Below, one piece after another: positions 7,927 to 15,278 of a DNA stretch of 20,943 bases. Positions within the stretch are counted from its first letter, which is position 1. Each line of letters starts with the position of its first letter. Origin of the DNA: CALCKU01 sp964534845 (GTDB lineage Bacteria; Pseudomonadota; Alphaproteobacteria; Caulobacterales; Maricaulaceae); NCBI GenBank assembly GCA_964534845.1, contig CAZHPV010000046.1, positions 1-20,943 on the forward strand. The letters are read 5' to 3'. The position numbers and the translations under genes were made by a program. Below the pieces are notes generated by a model, which worked only from the letters and a program-made list of their open reading frames with translations, did not search any database and was not told the origin of the DNA.

Positions 7927-9063
7927 ATGATGCAGGACTTTGGACAAATTGGCGTAACGGATGCGCAAATAGATTTGCTTAATATAGCGGAGACCTTTTG
8001 CCGTGAAAAATCGCCAATGGATACGGTAAGAACTTTGATGACGGATGAGGTGGGCTATGACCCAGAGGTTTGGAAACAGATTGGCGAGCTGGGTTGGTTG
8101 GCAATTTCTATTCCCGAGGCCTTTGACGGTGTCGGGTTAAGTCTGACAGAGATTGTACCTGTGATGGAACAAATGGGGCGCTATATGATGGCGACCCCTT
8201 TTTTCTCCACCACATTAACCGCACAGGCTTTAATCAAGGGAGGAACACAAGCCCAAAAAGAAGCAATATTGCCCAAAATCGCAAGCGGGGCGGCTGCCAG
8301 TCTGGCCTTAAGCGAGATGAACGGGGATTGGGATCTTACCAATATATCGGCACAGGCAATCCCCGCACAGCTTTCTGGCGAGCCGGTATATAAATTGTCG
8401 GGCAAAAAAATATTTGTCCAAGACGGCCTAAGCGCTCAGTGGATCATTGCAAGTGTTTTAATTGACGGCGAGGCGGCCCTTGTTATCCTTGAGATCGATA
8501 AAATCCCGGAAACGGCCTTTCGCCGCGAAACGATTATCGATGAGACCAAGCGCAGTTATGAGTTAACACTGGACGGGATTCGCGTTACAAAAGACGCAAT
8601 TCTGGACAGAGATAAAATGCGAGCTACCTTTGATCACATTCATTTGGTTGCTAATCTTTTAAGCGCGGCAGAGCTAACAGGCGGGGCTCAATCCACTGTG
8701 GATTACACGGTTGAATATTTAAACACGCGCAAACAGTTCGGAAAATTAATTGGGGCTTATCAAGGGTTAAAACATCCGACCGTGCAAGCCTATATTGGCT
8801 ATGAAAAGTCGCGTTCTTTGCTTTATGCTGCGGCGATGTCTTTTTCTGAGCAGGGGCAAGGCGAAATTGCTACGCGCATGGCCAAGGTTCAATCCGAAAC
8901 CGCTCTTTCATTTGCTGCGGACCGGTCCATTCAATTTCACGGTGGATTTGGTTTTACCTATGATTGCGATGCCCAACTTTATCGGCGCAGGGCGATCTAT
9001 AATGCCTCGCAATATGGTGACGCGTCTTTCCATAAATCCAAATTGGCGGAGCTGCTGTTATAA
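7927..9063 (+). CDS. Acyl-CoA dehydrogenase, FAD-contact subunit of a probable heteromeric pair
   Basis: Second acyl-CoA dehydrogenase of 378 residues, 24 bp after the first. It carries the flavin-contact motif RKQFGKLIGAYQ (268-279) and SIQFHGGFGFTYDCDAQLYRRR (334 onward). The position 26 residues before R268, where isovaleryl-type enzymes have their catalytic glutamate, is alanine (A242). The MCAD-type position in the C-terminal YNASQY segment is also not glutamate. On its own it should therefore be catalytically crippled. This division of labour matches the alpha2-beta2 dehydrogenases known from mycobacterial steroid catabolism (FadE26-FadE27 and relatives). Two consecutive ATGs (7927, 7930) offer equivalent starts. 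It ends the rightward catabolic operon; no convincing terminator follows. Confidence 0.9.
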   Translation: MMQDFGQIGVTDAQIDLLNIAETFCREKSPMDTVRTLMTDEVGYDPEVWKQIGELGWLAISIPEAFDGVGLSLTEIVPVMEQMGRYMMATPFFSTTLTAQALIKGGTQAQKEAILPKIASGAAASLALSEMNGDWDLTNISAQAIPAQLSGEPVYKLSGKKIFVQDGLSAQWIIASVLIDGEAALVILEIDKIPETAFRRETIIDETKRSYELTLDGIRVTKDAILDRDKMRATFDHIHLVANLLSAAELTGGAQSTVDYTVEYLNTRKQFGKLIGAYQGLKHPTVQAYIGYEKSRSLLYAAAMSFSEQGQGEIATRMAKVQSETALSFAADRSIQFHGGFGFTYDCDAQLYRRRAIYNASQYGDASFHKSKLAELLL

Positions 9064-9223
9064 CAAGAGTTATAGGGGGTGAGCCGCCTTGGACTTGCTG
9101 TGCTCTCAAGCTTAGGTTTAGCAGGACTGCCAAGATTACCCAAATGGGGGCTTAACCGCGATTTTTAGCCTTGTTGAGGTGTAAAGTCTTGTCGCGTGGA
9201 AGATTACCTTATATGCGCGGTAT

Positions 9224-11254
9224 ATGAGTTTTATAAAGGCCGGACAAATAGCTGTATTGGGGAGCGTGTTGAGTGTTAGCGCGGCCTTGCAACCTGTTTT
9301 TGCGCAAACAGCCTATAAGGTCTGTAAATCTGTGGCGCATTGTGTGGATGTGTTGGAACGTCACGAGAGTGATAGTTTTGATTATGAGGTTTTAGCGTCT
9401 AATTTTTCACGCTTTTCCGCAAAGGGCCGTCAGGCCTTATTAAAGCAAGCGGCCAATAATAAGACTCCGCGAAAAGCCCGGCGGGCGCTCGAAATTATGG
9501 CCTTGGCTGACTTTGACTGGACCCCGGTTGAAAAAGCAAACCTTATTGCGGCTTGGCCCCAAAATCATCCTGACTTACTGACGCCCATTCTCGCGCGCTT
9601 CAAAAGTGAAGCCGTGCGAAATAGGGCTATTACATACCTTAATCATCGTGACGAAACTATTCGGGCTTTGTCGCGCCAGCTCGTCTCTTCAGCAATGATT
9701 GACGGCGTTACAGCGCCGGTTCCGTCTGTGCTCAACCCGCAATTAGCCAAAGCTTTAATCGATGAGCCTACCCTTTCCCTGATTGATATGGCGGCACAAT
9801 TACCGGCTGAAAATGCGAGCGTATTTTTAAAGCCTGTCTTGAAATCGGGTGACGCTGAACTGACCCGCCATGCCTATCAACGCCTTTTTGATATTGAACC
9901 GAAAGTGGCCTTTAATGGATTGCTGACGACATTGTTCTCTTTACGGGCAGATGACTTTCAGACGGCTTTGGCGCTCTCTGAAATGTTGCGTGCGCGTCAT
10001 GCTTTACGTCCGGACGGATTTTATCTAAAATTTGCGGGCGATATTGCCAAGGACGCGAAGCTTGATCCCATGGCGCGTTTTGTCGGTCTGGACGCGCTCA
10101 TGCGTGCCAAAGCCCCGGTAAAGTTGGAGCAGAATGACGTCTTTTTTCAAACCTTGAAAACGGGTATGGAAGGCTTTGCGAGCCTCGCCAATGCAGGCCA
10201 GAACGAAATGGGCGTGCCATATACTTATCTAGAGCGTTTTTCTGAGATGCAAAATGTGCAAACGGCGCAGACATGGATATCGGTGTTGAAATCCGGATAT
10301 GGGGATGCGCTTATAGTGTCGAGTTATGCAGAGTTTATCGCAAGGCTGGGTGAGGTAAAATCCGAGCTTAGCCGTACGCTTGTATCCCAAGCGATGACCC
10401 AAGACTATGATTTCAACCTTCTAAATGCCTCTCATTTGGCTTATGCAAAGCAAGGCTTTTCCGGCCCCCAAGACAAAGCCCGTCGTGACCAATTTACGGC
10501 AAGACTGGAGCGTTTTATTCGGGGACATCCTGTTAGTCAGGTAAGGTTAGGAGCCATAAGAGCAAAAACCTTGCTCGCCGCTTCCAATCCATCACAAACG
10601 GCATTGAAGGTCTATCGTTCAATAAAGCAACCCTCCACCAAGACCAAACAGCGCGTTAATCAATCCGCTCAATATTGTCCGGTAAAGCCTACGGATTTTC
10701 GAGAAATGTCTCGCGGCATGCCTTATTTTGATCCCGCGCAATATAAGGACGGGCACCCGACGCGCCGTTCGGAATTACGCGCGGCTACAGAGCTACGAGA
10801 GGGGTGGCTTGCTGCTTATAGCCGCGTCGATAAAACGCTTGAGGGTGGCTTGTTTTATTTTGATAATCAGACGGGCCAAGGTTTAAGAGTGCTCGGGGGC
10901 AATGTTCGTATTATTATGCCGACACAAAAATTGCCTTTGGGGCAATATTCCAAAAGTTTTTGGGCCATATCCAATCCGGCTTTAACTGATAAGGACGCGG
11001 TTAACAGCACGCATCTTTACCGTGTCGATATGACGCCGCAAGGCGCTGAGGCATCTTTACATATGGTCTTGCCACACCCCCCTCAACGTATTGGACGAGG
11101 GCCGCGTGGATGGTTGTCTGTGGATTTTGTTCCTGCGAACAGGACGAATATATCCCCGCAAGCTTATAATCCCCCGCTAACATGGGCGCCGGACGGGACA
11201 TTGCGCGCCTTTTGCACACCCACATCCGTGCCCAATACAAACGGAGCGCCCTAA
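9224..11254 (+). CDS. Exported protein of unknown function, helical-repeat N-terminal half
   Basis: I do not recognise a characterised family. The 676-residue product starts with a signal peptide: basic SFIKAG, a hydrophobic stretch, then QPVFA before QTA, so cleavage after A27 is likely and it should be periplasmic. The region to about 470 is almost wholly helical, with alternating short helices (for example KARRALEIMAL, SEAVRNRAITYL) suggestive of HEAT/TPR-like repeats. The last 190 residues look beta-rich with aromatic strands (GGLFYFDNQTG, STHLYRVDM). There are only four cysteines, C34/C40 and C485/C664, suggesting disulfides. The start has no Shine-Dalgarno; TATATG at 9210-9215 lies where a -10 box would for a leaderless mRNA. 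Its stop overlaps the mrp start by one base (TAATG), so the two are co-translated. Confidence 0.75.
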   Translation: MSFIKAGQIAVLGSVLSVSAALQPVFAQTAYKVCKSVAHCVDVLERHESDSFDYEVLASNFSRFSAKGRQALLKQAANNKTPRKARRALEIMALADFDWTPVEKANLIAAWPQNHPDLLTPILARFKSEAVRNRAITYLNHRDETIRALSRQLVSSAMIDGVTAPVPSVLNPQLAKALIDEPTLSLIDMAAQLPAENASVFLKPVLKSGDAELTRHAYQRLFDIEPKVAFNGLLTTLFSLRADDFQTALALSEMLRARHALRPDGFYLKFAGDIAKDAKLDPMARFVGLDALMRAKAPVKLEQNDVFFQTLKTGMEGFASLANAGQNEMGVPYTYLERFSEMQNVQTAQTWISVLKSGYGDALIVSSYAEFIARLGEVKSELSRTLVSQAMTQDYDFNLLNASHLAYAKQGFSGPQDKARRDQFTARLERFIRGHPVSQVRLGAIRAKTLLAASNPSQTALKVYRSIKQPSTKTKQRVNQSAQYCPVKPTDFREMSRGMPYFDPAQYKDGHPTRRSELRAATELREGWLAAYSRVDKTLEGGLFYFDNQTGQGLRVLGGNVRIIMPTQKLPLGQYSKSFWAISNPALTDKDAVNSTHLYRVDMTPQGAEASLHMVLPHPPQRIGRGPRGWLSVDFVPANRTNISPQAYNPPLTWAPDGTLRAFCTPTSVPNTNGAP

Positions 11255-12381
11255 TGGCTGACGCTGTGTTTAATGAAAGTCAGGCCCTTGAGCGCCTCGC
11301 CTCTATTATTGATCCTATAAAGGAGCAAGATATTATTTCTGCTGGTCGTTTGGCCGATATAGCGTTTAAAGACGGCGTGGCACGCGCGGTTCTAAAAATA
11401 GACCCTAAAGACGCCGAGCTTTTCGCCCCCATTAGGCAGGCCTGCGAGGCGGCTCTGGAAAAGCTGAAGGGTGTTGATAAGGCGCAAGTGATTTTGACAG
11501 CCCATGAGGCTGCTCCGACATTAAAAAACCCTGGCCCAAAGACTACGGGCAGACCCAACACTGTGCGGCCTCATAAAGCCAGTCGTCCTGAGGGCTATCA
11601 GGGTGATAGCCAAGTTAAATATGTTATTGCGACAAGTTCGGCTAAGGGCGGGGTTGGCAAGTCGACTATAGCTGTAAATCTGGCTGTAGCCTTGGCTAAA
11701 AGGGGCAAAACCGTTGGCGTATTAGATGCCGATATTCACGGGCCGAGCCTGCCGATTTTGTTAGGGCTTTCAGGTAAAAGAGCACGTTCGACCGAAACGA
11801 AGGGGCGGCCCATGATCGCGCCTTTTGAAGCCCATAATGTGCGGGCCATGTCGATCGGGTTCCTAACCAAGGATGACGGGCCGGTTGTTTGGCGAGGCCC
11901 TTTAGTGCAAGGCGCTATTTCCAGAATGTTATGGGATGTGGATTGGGGCGCGCTTGATTATCTCTTTATTGACATGCCGCCCGGAACAGGCGACCCCCAG
12001 CTGGGTCTGGCCCAAGATATAAAACCGGCAGGTGCGATTATTATTTCCACCCCGCAGGACCTCGCCTTGGCGGATGCCCGCAAAGGGGTTCAAATGTTTA
12101 AGATGGTCGATATTAAAGTCTTGGGGGTTGTTGAAAATATGGGTGTCTTTACATGCCATAATTGCGGCCATGACCATCATATATTTGGTCAGGACGGGGC
12201 CCGTCAGGAAGCCAAAAATATGGGCGTTTCCTTTTTAGGTTCAACACCGCTTGATATTGCGTTACGCGAAAGTTCGGATGAGGGCGTACCTATTGCTGCA
12301 GGCGACGGGCCAATTGCCAATATATTTCAGGATATAGCCAGCGCGTTTGAACAGTCTTTACAAAAGCTGATCGACGCCTAA
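11254..12381 (+). CDS. mrp: Mrp/NBP35-family iron-sulfur cluster carrier ATPase
   Basis: Cytosolic P-loop ATPase that carries and delivers Fe-S clusters; 375 residues, normal for the Mrp/ApbC group. The N-terminal MIP18 (DUF59)-like domain covers about 10-85. A Pro/Lys-rich linker (90-118) follows, then the deviant Walker A AKGGVGKST (130-138), the switch motif DADIHGPS (158-165), IDMPPGTGD (239-247) and the cluster-binding CxxC, C301-H-N-C304. I chose ATG 11254, overlapping the previous stop (TAATG) with GGAG eight bases upstream, over an ATG 72 bases earlier that would overlap the exported protein out of frame. The histidine-rich GHDHH after the CxxC is usual. Its partner here, a periplasmic protein, is not an obvious functional mate. 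Confidence 0.95.
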   Translation: MADAVFNESQALERLASIIDPIKEQDIISAGRLADIAFKDGVARAVLKIDPKDAELFAPIRQACEAALEKLKGVDKAQVILTAHEAAPTLKNPGPKTTGRPNTVRPHKASRPEGYQGDSQVKYVIATSSAKGGVGKSTIAVNLAVALAKRGKTVGVLDADIHGPSLPILLGLSGKRARSTETKGRPMIAPFEAHNVRAMSIGFLTKDDGPVVWRGPLVQGAISRMLWDVDWGALDYLFIDMPPGTGDPQLGLAQDIKPAGAIIISTPQDLALADARKGVQMFKMVDIKVLGVVENMGVFTCHNCGHDHHIFGQDGARQEAKNMGVSFLGSTPLDIALRESSDEGVPIAAGDGPIANIFQDIASAFEQSLQKLIDA

Positions 12382-12383
12382 CT

Positions 12384-13298
12384 TCAATCCTTATATTTTC
12401 CAGCATTCTTTAAATGCCAGCGTGCCCAAATAGGGAAGATTTTAGGGCCGTCAACGAGATAGCGTTTCCAAAGACGTCTAGGCTCTGAGAGTAAACGAAA
12501 TAGCCATTCCAAACGGGCATTTTGCATCCAAATAGGCGCACGTTTTGTCCGTCCGGCCAGAAAATCGAGACTGGCTCCGGTACACAAACCCAATCCTACA
12601 CAATCCCCGCGTTCCATTGCGGCCTTGGCGACCATTTCCTGCTGGGGTGAGCCTACACATATAAAGGTAAAACGCGCAGGGTTTTGATGTATAAATTCTG
12701 CGGCTTTGGCAATGGCTTCGGGTTTATGGCGCATACCCATTGGAGGTTGATGATGATTGACGGATTTTAGATCATATCTTTCGATCAGTTTTTCGATGAT
12801 TTCATCATCTGCGCCAATAATATTGACGGCCTCTTCGGCTTCAATAACATTGTCGAAAAGTTGTTCTGTAAGGTCTGAGCCCGGTACAATGGTGAGGGGA
12901 ATGTTCGAAAATTGTGCAAGCTTTTGTAAAATGCGGGAATCACAAACAGACAGCCAAGAGGCAGCATATAAAGGCTTGTAGACGTCCGGCTCTTTGTGAA
13001 GGCGGACTATATGGTCGACATTTGGCGTGACGAGATATCGAAAATTATTCTCGAGTGTGATCCACTTGGCCCGCAATAATGTCTGGTTTGCAGTCAGGGG
13101 ATCAAAAGATGTTCCCAGAAAATTATAATGTTTCACATTGCTGCGCCAATCTTTTGACGTTGGTTCAACGACAGGGCAGGCGGCTGGGCACGACTCCGTC
13201 TGGTCATGATTGTCTGGCCCATCGGCCTCTTGATATGTCTTGGTTTCACTCGGTTTCACGTCTAATCCCACACTTATTTTATAAGTGTTAGATAGCAT
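12384..13298 (-). CDS. WecG/TagA/CpsF family glycosyltransferase
   Basis: Probably transfers an N-acetylmannosamine-type sugar from UDP onto a lipid-linked acceptor during polysaccharide synthesis. Core motifs of this GT-26 family are TPNVDHIVRL (91-100, with D95 the candidate catalytic aspartate), GSDLTEQL, VNIIGADDE, FICVGSPQQEM, and a C-terminal TGASLDFLAGRTKRAPIWM plus LEWLFRLLSEPRRLWKRYL. The family usually begins near YNFLGTSFD, residue 58 here. The preceding 55 residues are low-complexity, acidic and contain two cysteines, and ATG 13298 has no ribosome site, so the true start may be an internal GTG (13136 is in frame just before KHYNFLG). No other exopolysaccharide genes lie nearby, so it is an orphan. 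Its stop is two bases from the mrp stop (convergent). Confidence 0.87.
   Translation of the reverse strand: MLSNTYKISVGLDVKPSETKTYQEADGPDNHDQTESCPAACPVVEPTSKDWRSNVKHYNFLGTSFDPLTANQTLLRAKWITLENNFRYLVTPNVDHIVRLHKEPDVYKPLYAASWLSVCDSRILQKLAQFSNIPLTIVPGSDLTEQLFDNVIEAEEAVNIIGADDEIIEKLIERYDLKSVNHHQPPMGMRHKPEAIAKAAEFIHQNPARFTFICVGSPQQEMVAKAAMERGDCVGLGLCTGASLDFLAGRTKRAPIWMQNARLEWLFRLLSEPRRLWKRYLVDGPKIFPIWARWHLKNAGKYKD
13270..13288. repeat. Perfect 8-bp inverted repeat at the 5' end of the glycosyltransferase gene
   Basis: ACACTTAT and ATAAGTGT are separated by TTT, an exact inverted repeat. It falls on about the fourth to tenth codons of the longest reading of the glycosyltransferase gene. If translation starts downstream it would instead be an untranslated hairpin or an operator. 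It is AT-rich and lacks a U-tract, so it is not a good intrinsic terminator. Seen directly; function unknown. Confidence 0.5.
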
Positions 13299-13342
13299 AA
13301 GAGAGTTAGGATAAGGTTTACGGGGCTATCGACCCAGTTCTG

Positions 13343-14008
13343 TCATATAAATCTTACCGTAATCCGTTCCAGACCTTCAATCCCGCCGGATAATTCATCG
13401 CCTATTTTAACAGGGCCTACACCTGCCGGTGTACCGGTAAAAATAAGGTCCCCTGCTTGCAAATCCATATCGGTACTTATGCGCTCAATAATCTCCTCAA
13501 CAGACCAGATCATACTGGCTAAAGCTCCGTGCTGGACGATGTCTCCATTTTTGCGCAGCACAATATGGGCACCGGAAAGATCAACGTTTTTGGCGGGCGT
13601 TAAGGCAGAACAGGGCGCTGCTTGTCCGAAGTTCTTAGCTCTAGACCACGGATTGCCGGAGGCCTTTGCCTTGGCTTGTAAATCCCGCCGCGTCATATCT
13701 ATCCCGACCCCATAGCCAAAAATTGATGTATTGCCCTTTTTTGCAGGGCCGATTGCGACAACCAATTCGACTTCGTGATGTAAGTTTTTTGTGTTTGGCG
13801 GGAACGCAATGTCTGCGCCGTTATGCACAATTGTTTCTGCTGCTTTTGTAAAAAATATAGGCTCGGAGCGTTCCACATCGTCGCCCATTTCCACAATATG
13901 ATCGGCGTAATTTTTACCCACGCAGTAAATACGTCGAACCGGAAAGCGTTTTTTTTGTCCAACAATGGGGAGGCTAACGGGCTCGGCGGGCGTGAATGCA
14001 AATTCCAT
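13343..14008 (-). CDS. Fumarylacetoacetate hydrolase (FAH) family protein
   Basis: Metal-dependent hydrolase or decarboxylase acting on a beta-diketo or 2-oxo acid, 221 residues, the usual size of the short FAHD1/fumarylpyruvate-hydrolase type. The metal ligands line up with FAHD1: LHHEVEL gives E79 and E81, and GIDMTRRD gives D104. Also typical are YCVGKNYADHIVEMG (28-42), PWSRAKNFG (120-128) and LIFTGTPAGVGPV near the C-terminus. GAGGA on the minus strand (14017-14013) is a good ribosome site four bases before the ATG. The family is promiscuous (oxaloacetate decarboxylase, acylpyruvase, fumarylpyruvate hydrolase), and neighbours do not decide between these. The glycosyltransferase follows 44 bp downstream on the same strand and may share its transcript. 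Confidence 0.9.
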   Translation of the reverse strand: MEFAFTPAEPVSLPIVGQKKRFPVRRIYCVGKNYADHIVEMGDDVERSEPIFFTKAAETIVHNGADIAFPPNTKNLHHEVELVVAIGPAKKGNTSIFGYGVGIDMTRRDLQAKAKASGNPWSRAKNFGQAAPCSALTPAKNVDLSGAHIVLRKNGDIVQHGALASMIWSVEEIIERISTDMDLQAGDLIFTGTPAGVGPVKIGDELSGGIEGLERITVRFI

Positions 14009-14056
14009 AATATCCTCATTGCGACAATTTGATAACGGGGTTAGTCTAGCCTGAAT

Positions 14057-14063
14057 AAAGGAG
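14057..14063 (+). promoter_or_regulatory. Strong Shine-Dalgarno that fixes the start of the ParB-like gene
   Basis: AAAGGAG, the best ribosome-binding site I see in this window, lies eight bases before ATG 14072. It is only two bases before an in-frame TTG at 14066, which rules that codon out as the start. Confidence 0.75.
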
Positions 14064-14071
14064 TTTTGCCA

Positions 14072-14317
14072 ATGCGGATAGTTGATATAGCTGTAAATGA
14101 AATTTATGTGCCCGCAGCAAAAAAGGGAGAGCTAGACGAAGATAAACTCTTGCCGCTGGCAGAAGATATTCTGGAAAATGGTTTGAATAGTCCGATTTAT
14201 GTACGCCAGGGTAAAGGGCGCTATGTACTCCAAGAAGGGCTTCACAGATTAGAGGCGATGAAGTTACTTGGCAGTGATATGATAGAAGCCCATATTGTAC
14301 AGGCTAAAAAACATTAG
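14072..14317 (+). CDS. Small stand-alone ParB/sulfiredoxin-fold protein
   Basis: An 81-residue protein whose pattern matches the ParB N-terminal (ParBc/Srx) fold: a first strand with DIAVNEIYVP, a helix LPLAEDILENGLNSPIYV resembling the 'LAxSIxxxGLxxPIxV' of ParB, then strand GRYVLQEGLHRLEAMKLLG resembling 'yxlxxGxRRxxAxxxLG'. It has no helix-turn-helix or dimerisation domain, so it cannot be a chromosome-partitioning ParB. Residues 57-59 read LHR where ParB CTPases have a GxxR arginine patch, and one arginine (R59) is kept. Stand-alone proteins of this kind are usually uncharacterised; nuclease, CTP-binding or redox roles are all possible. It lies 25 bp before the haloalkane dehalogenase on the same strand and may be co-transcribed with it. 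Confidence 0.78.
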   Translation: MRIVDIAVNEIYVPAAKKGELDEDKLLPLAEDILENGLNSPIYVRQGKGRYVLQEGLHRLEAMKLLGSDMIEAHIVQAKKH

Positions 14318-14328
14318 TCTATATAGAC
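14317..14328. repeat. Perfect 12-bp palindrome before the haloalkane dehalogenase
   Basis: GTCTATATAGAC is exactly self-complementary. It begins at the last base of the ParB-like stop codon and lies 14 bases before the dehalogenase ATG. TTAGTCTA, part of this site, also occurs at 14041-14048 ahead of the ParB-like gene. It could be an operator for a dimeric regulator; no regulator gene is adjacent. Seen directly; function is inferred. Confidence 0.4.
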
Positions 14329-14342
14329 AATAGGAAAACCGA

Positions 14343-15260
14343 ATGGAAATTTTAAGAACCCCTGATAGTCAGTTTGATAATTTACCGGATTATGATTTCG
14401 AGCCGCATTATGTAACCTTGAAAAACGGGCTGCGTATTCACTATGTCGATACAGCTACCCTCAATGGACAAAAGGACGTATTGGATGACGCGCCGGTTAT
14501 ATTGATGATGCACGGGGAGCCCAGCTGGTCTTTCCTTTACCGCCATATGATCAAAAATGTTGCTGCGTCCGGCTTTCGGGTCATTGCACCGGATCTTGTC
14601 GGATTTGGTCGCTCAGATAAACCGTCTAACACGCAGGACTATAGTTATAGTCGTCATGTGGCATGGATGTCTGAATGGTTTGAAGCTATGAAGCTTAAAG
14701 ATGTGGTATTGTTTTGTCAGGATTGGGGCGGTTTGATTGGTTTGCGTCTCGTCGCAAAATATGGGGATAAATTTTCCGGTGTCATTGCGGCTAATACATT
14801 TTTACCAACAGGAGACCGCAAGCCCGGTGAAGCTTTTTTACAATGGCAAAAATTTTCTAAAACCGTGCCGGAATTTCCGGTTGGCGGTGTTATTCGCGGA
14901 GCGACGGTTAAACCACTCGGAAACGGGGTGGAGGCCGCTTACAATGCGCCTTTTCCGGATGAAAGTTACAAGGCAGGCGCGCGGATTTTTCCTTCATTAG
15001 TACCGACATCACCGGATATGGAAGGGGCGGCCGATAATGTCAAAGCCTGGAAAGTGCTATCAAAATTTAGCAAGCCTTTTCTAACGGCCTTCTCGGATCA
15101 GGACCCGGTGACAAAAGGCGGGGATAGGGTGTTTCAGAAAATCGTCGCCGGTTGCGCCGGGCAACCCCATACCATCATCAAAGGCGGTGGTCACTTTCTC
15201 CAAGAGGACGCGCATCAAGAACTCTCTGAAATCATTGTCGACTTTATGGCGCGTCTTTAA
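14343..15260 (+). CDS. Haloalkane dehalogenase, HLD-I subfamily (DhlA/DhmA-like)
   Basis: Alpha/beta-hydrolase of 305 residues that would hydrolyse carbon-halogen bonds of haloalkanes to alcohol and halide. The machinery is complete: oxyanion/entrance motif HGEPSWSFLYR (57-67), nucleophile D127 followed by halide-binding W128 in CQDWGG, the acid D254 in SDQDP, and the base H284 in GGGHFLQED. W168 in FLQWQKF sits in the cap domain where DhlA has its second halide-stabilising tryptophan, W175. AYNAPFPDESYKAGAR (199-214) is also DhlA-like. HGEP, rather than HGNP, and a second halide ligand in the cap are the HLD-I pattern. AGGA (14332-14335) is the ribosome site. It ends 18 bp from the convergent hisIE stop. 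An epoxide hydrolase is unlikely because W128 and W168 are both present. Confidence 0.9.
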   Translation: MEILRTPDSQFDNLPDYDFEPHYVTLKNGLRIHYVDTATLNGQKDVLDDAPVILMMHGEPSWSFLYRHMIKNVAASGFRVIAPDLVGFGRSDKPSNTQDYSYSRHVAWMSEWFEAMKLKDVVLFCQDWGGLIGLRLVAKYGDKFSGVIAANTFLPTGDRKPGEAFLQWQKFSKTVPEFPVGGVIRGATVKPLGNGVEAAYNAPFPDESYKAGARIFPSLVPTSPDMEGAADNVKAWKVLSKFSKPFLTAFSDQDPVTKGGDRVFQKIVAGCAGQPHTIIKGGGHFLQEDAHQELSEIIVDFMARL

Positions 15261-15278
15261 GGTCTGAGCATACCGATA

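Noticed and set aside
9064..9223. Terminator between the dehydrogenase operon and the exported protein
   Set aside because: Only short imperfect stems are visible (GGGGG/CCGCC; GGCTTAA against TTTTAGCC), none with a clear hairpin and T-run.
9213..9227. Four-codon upstream frame overlapping the exported-protein start as ATGA
   Set aside because: Too short to distinguish from chance and no ribosome site; mentioned only as context for the leaderless-start idea.
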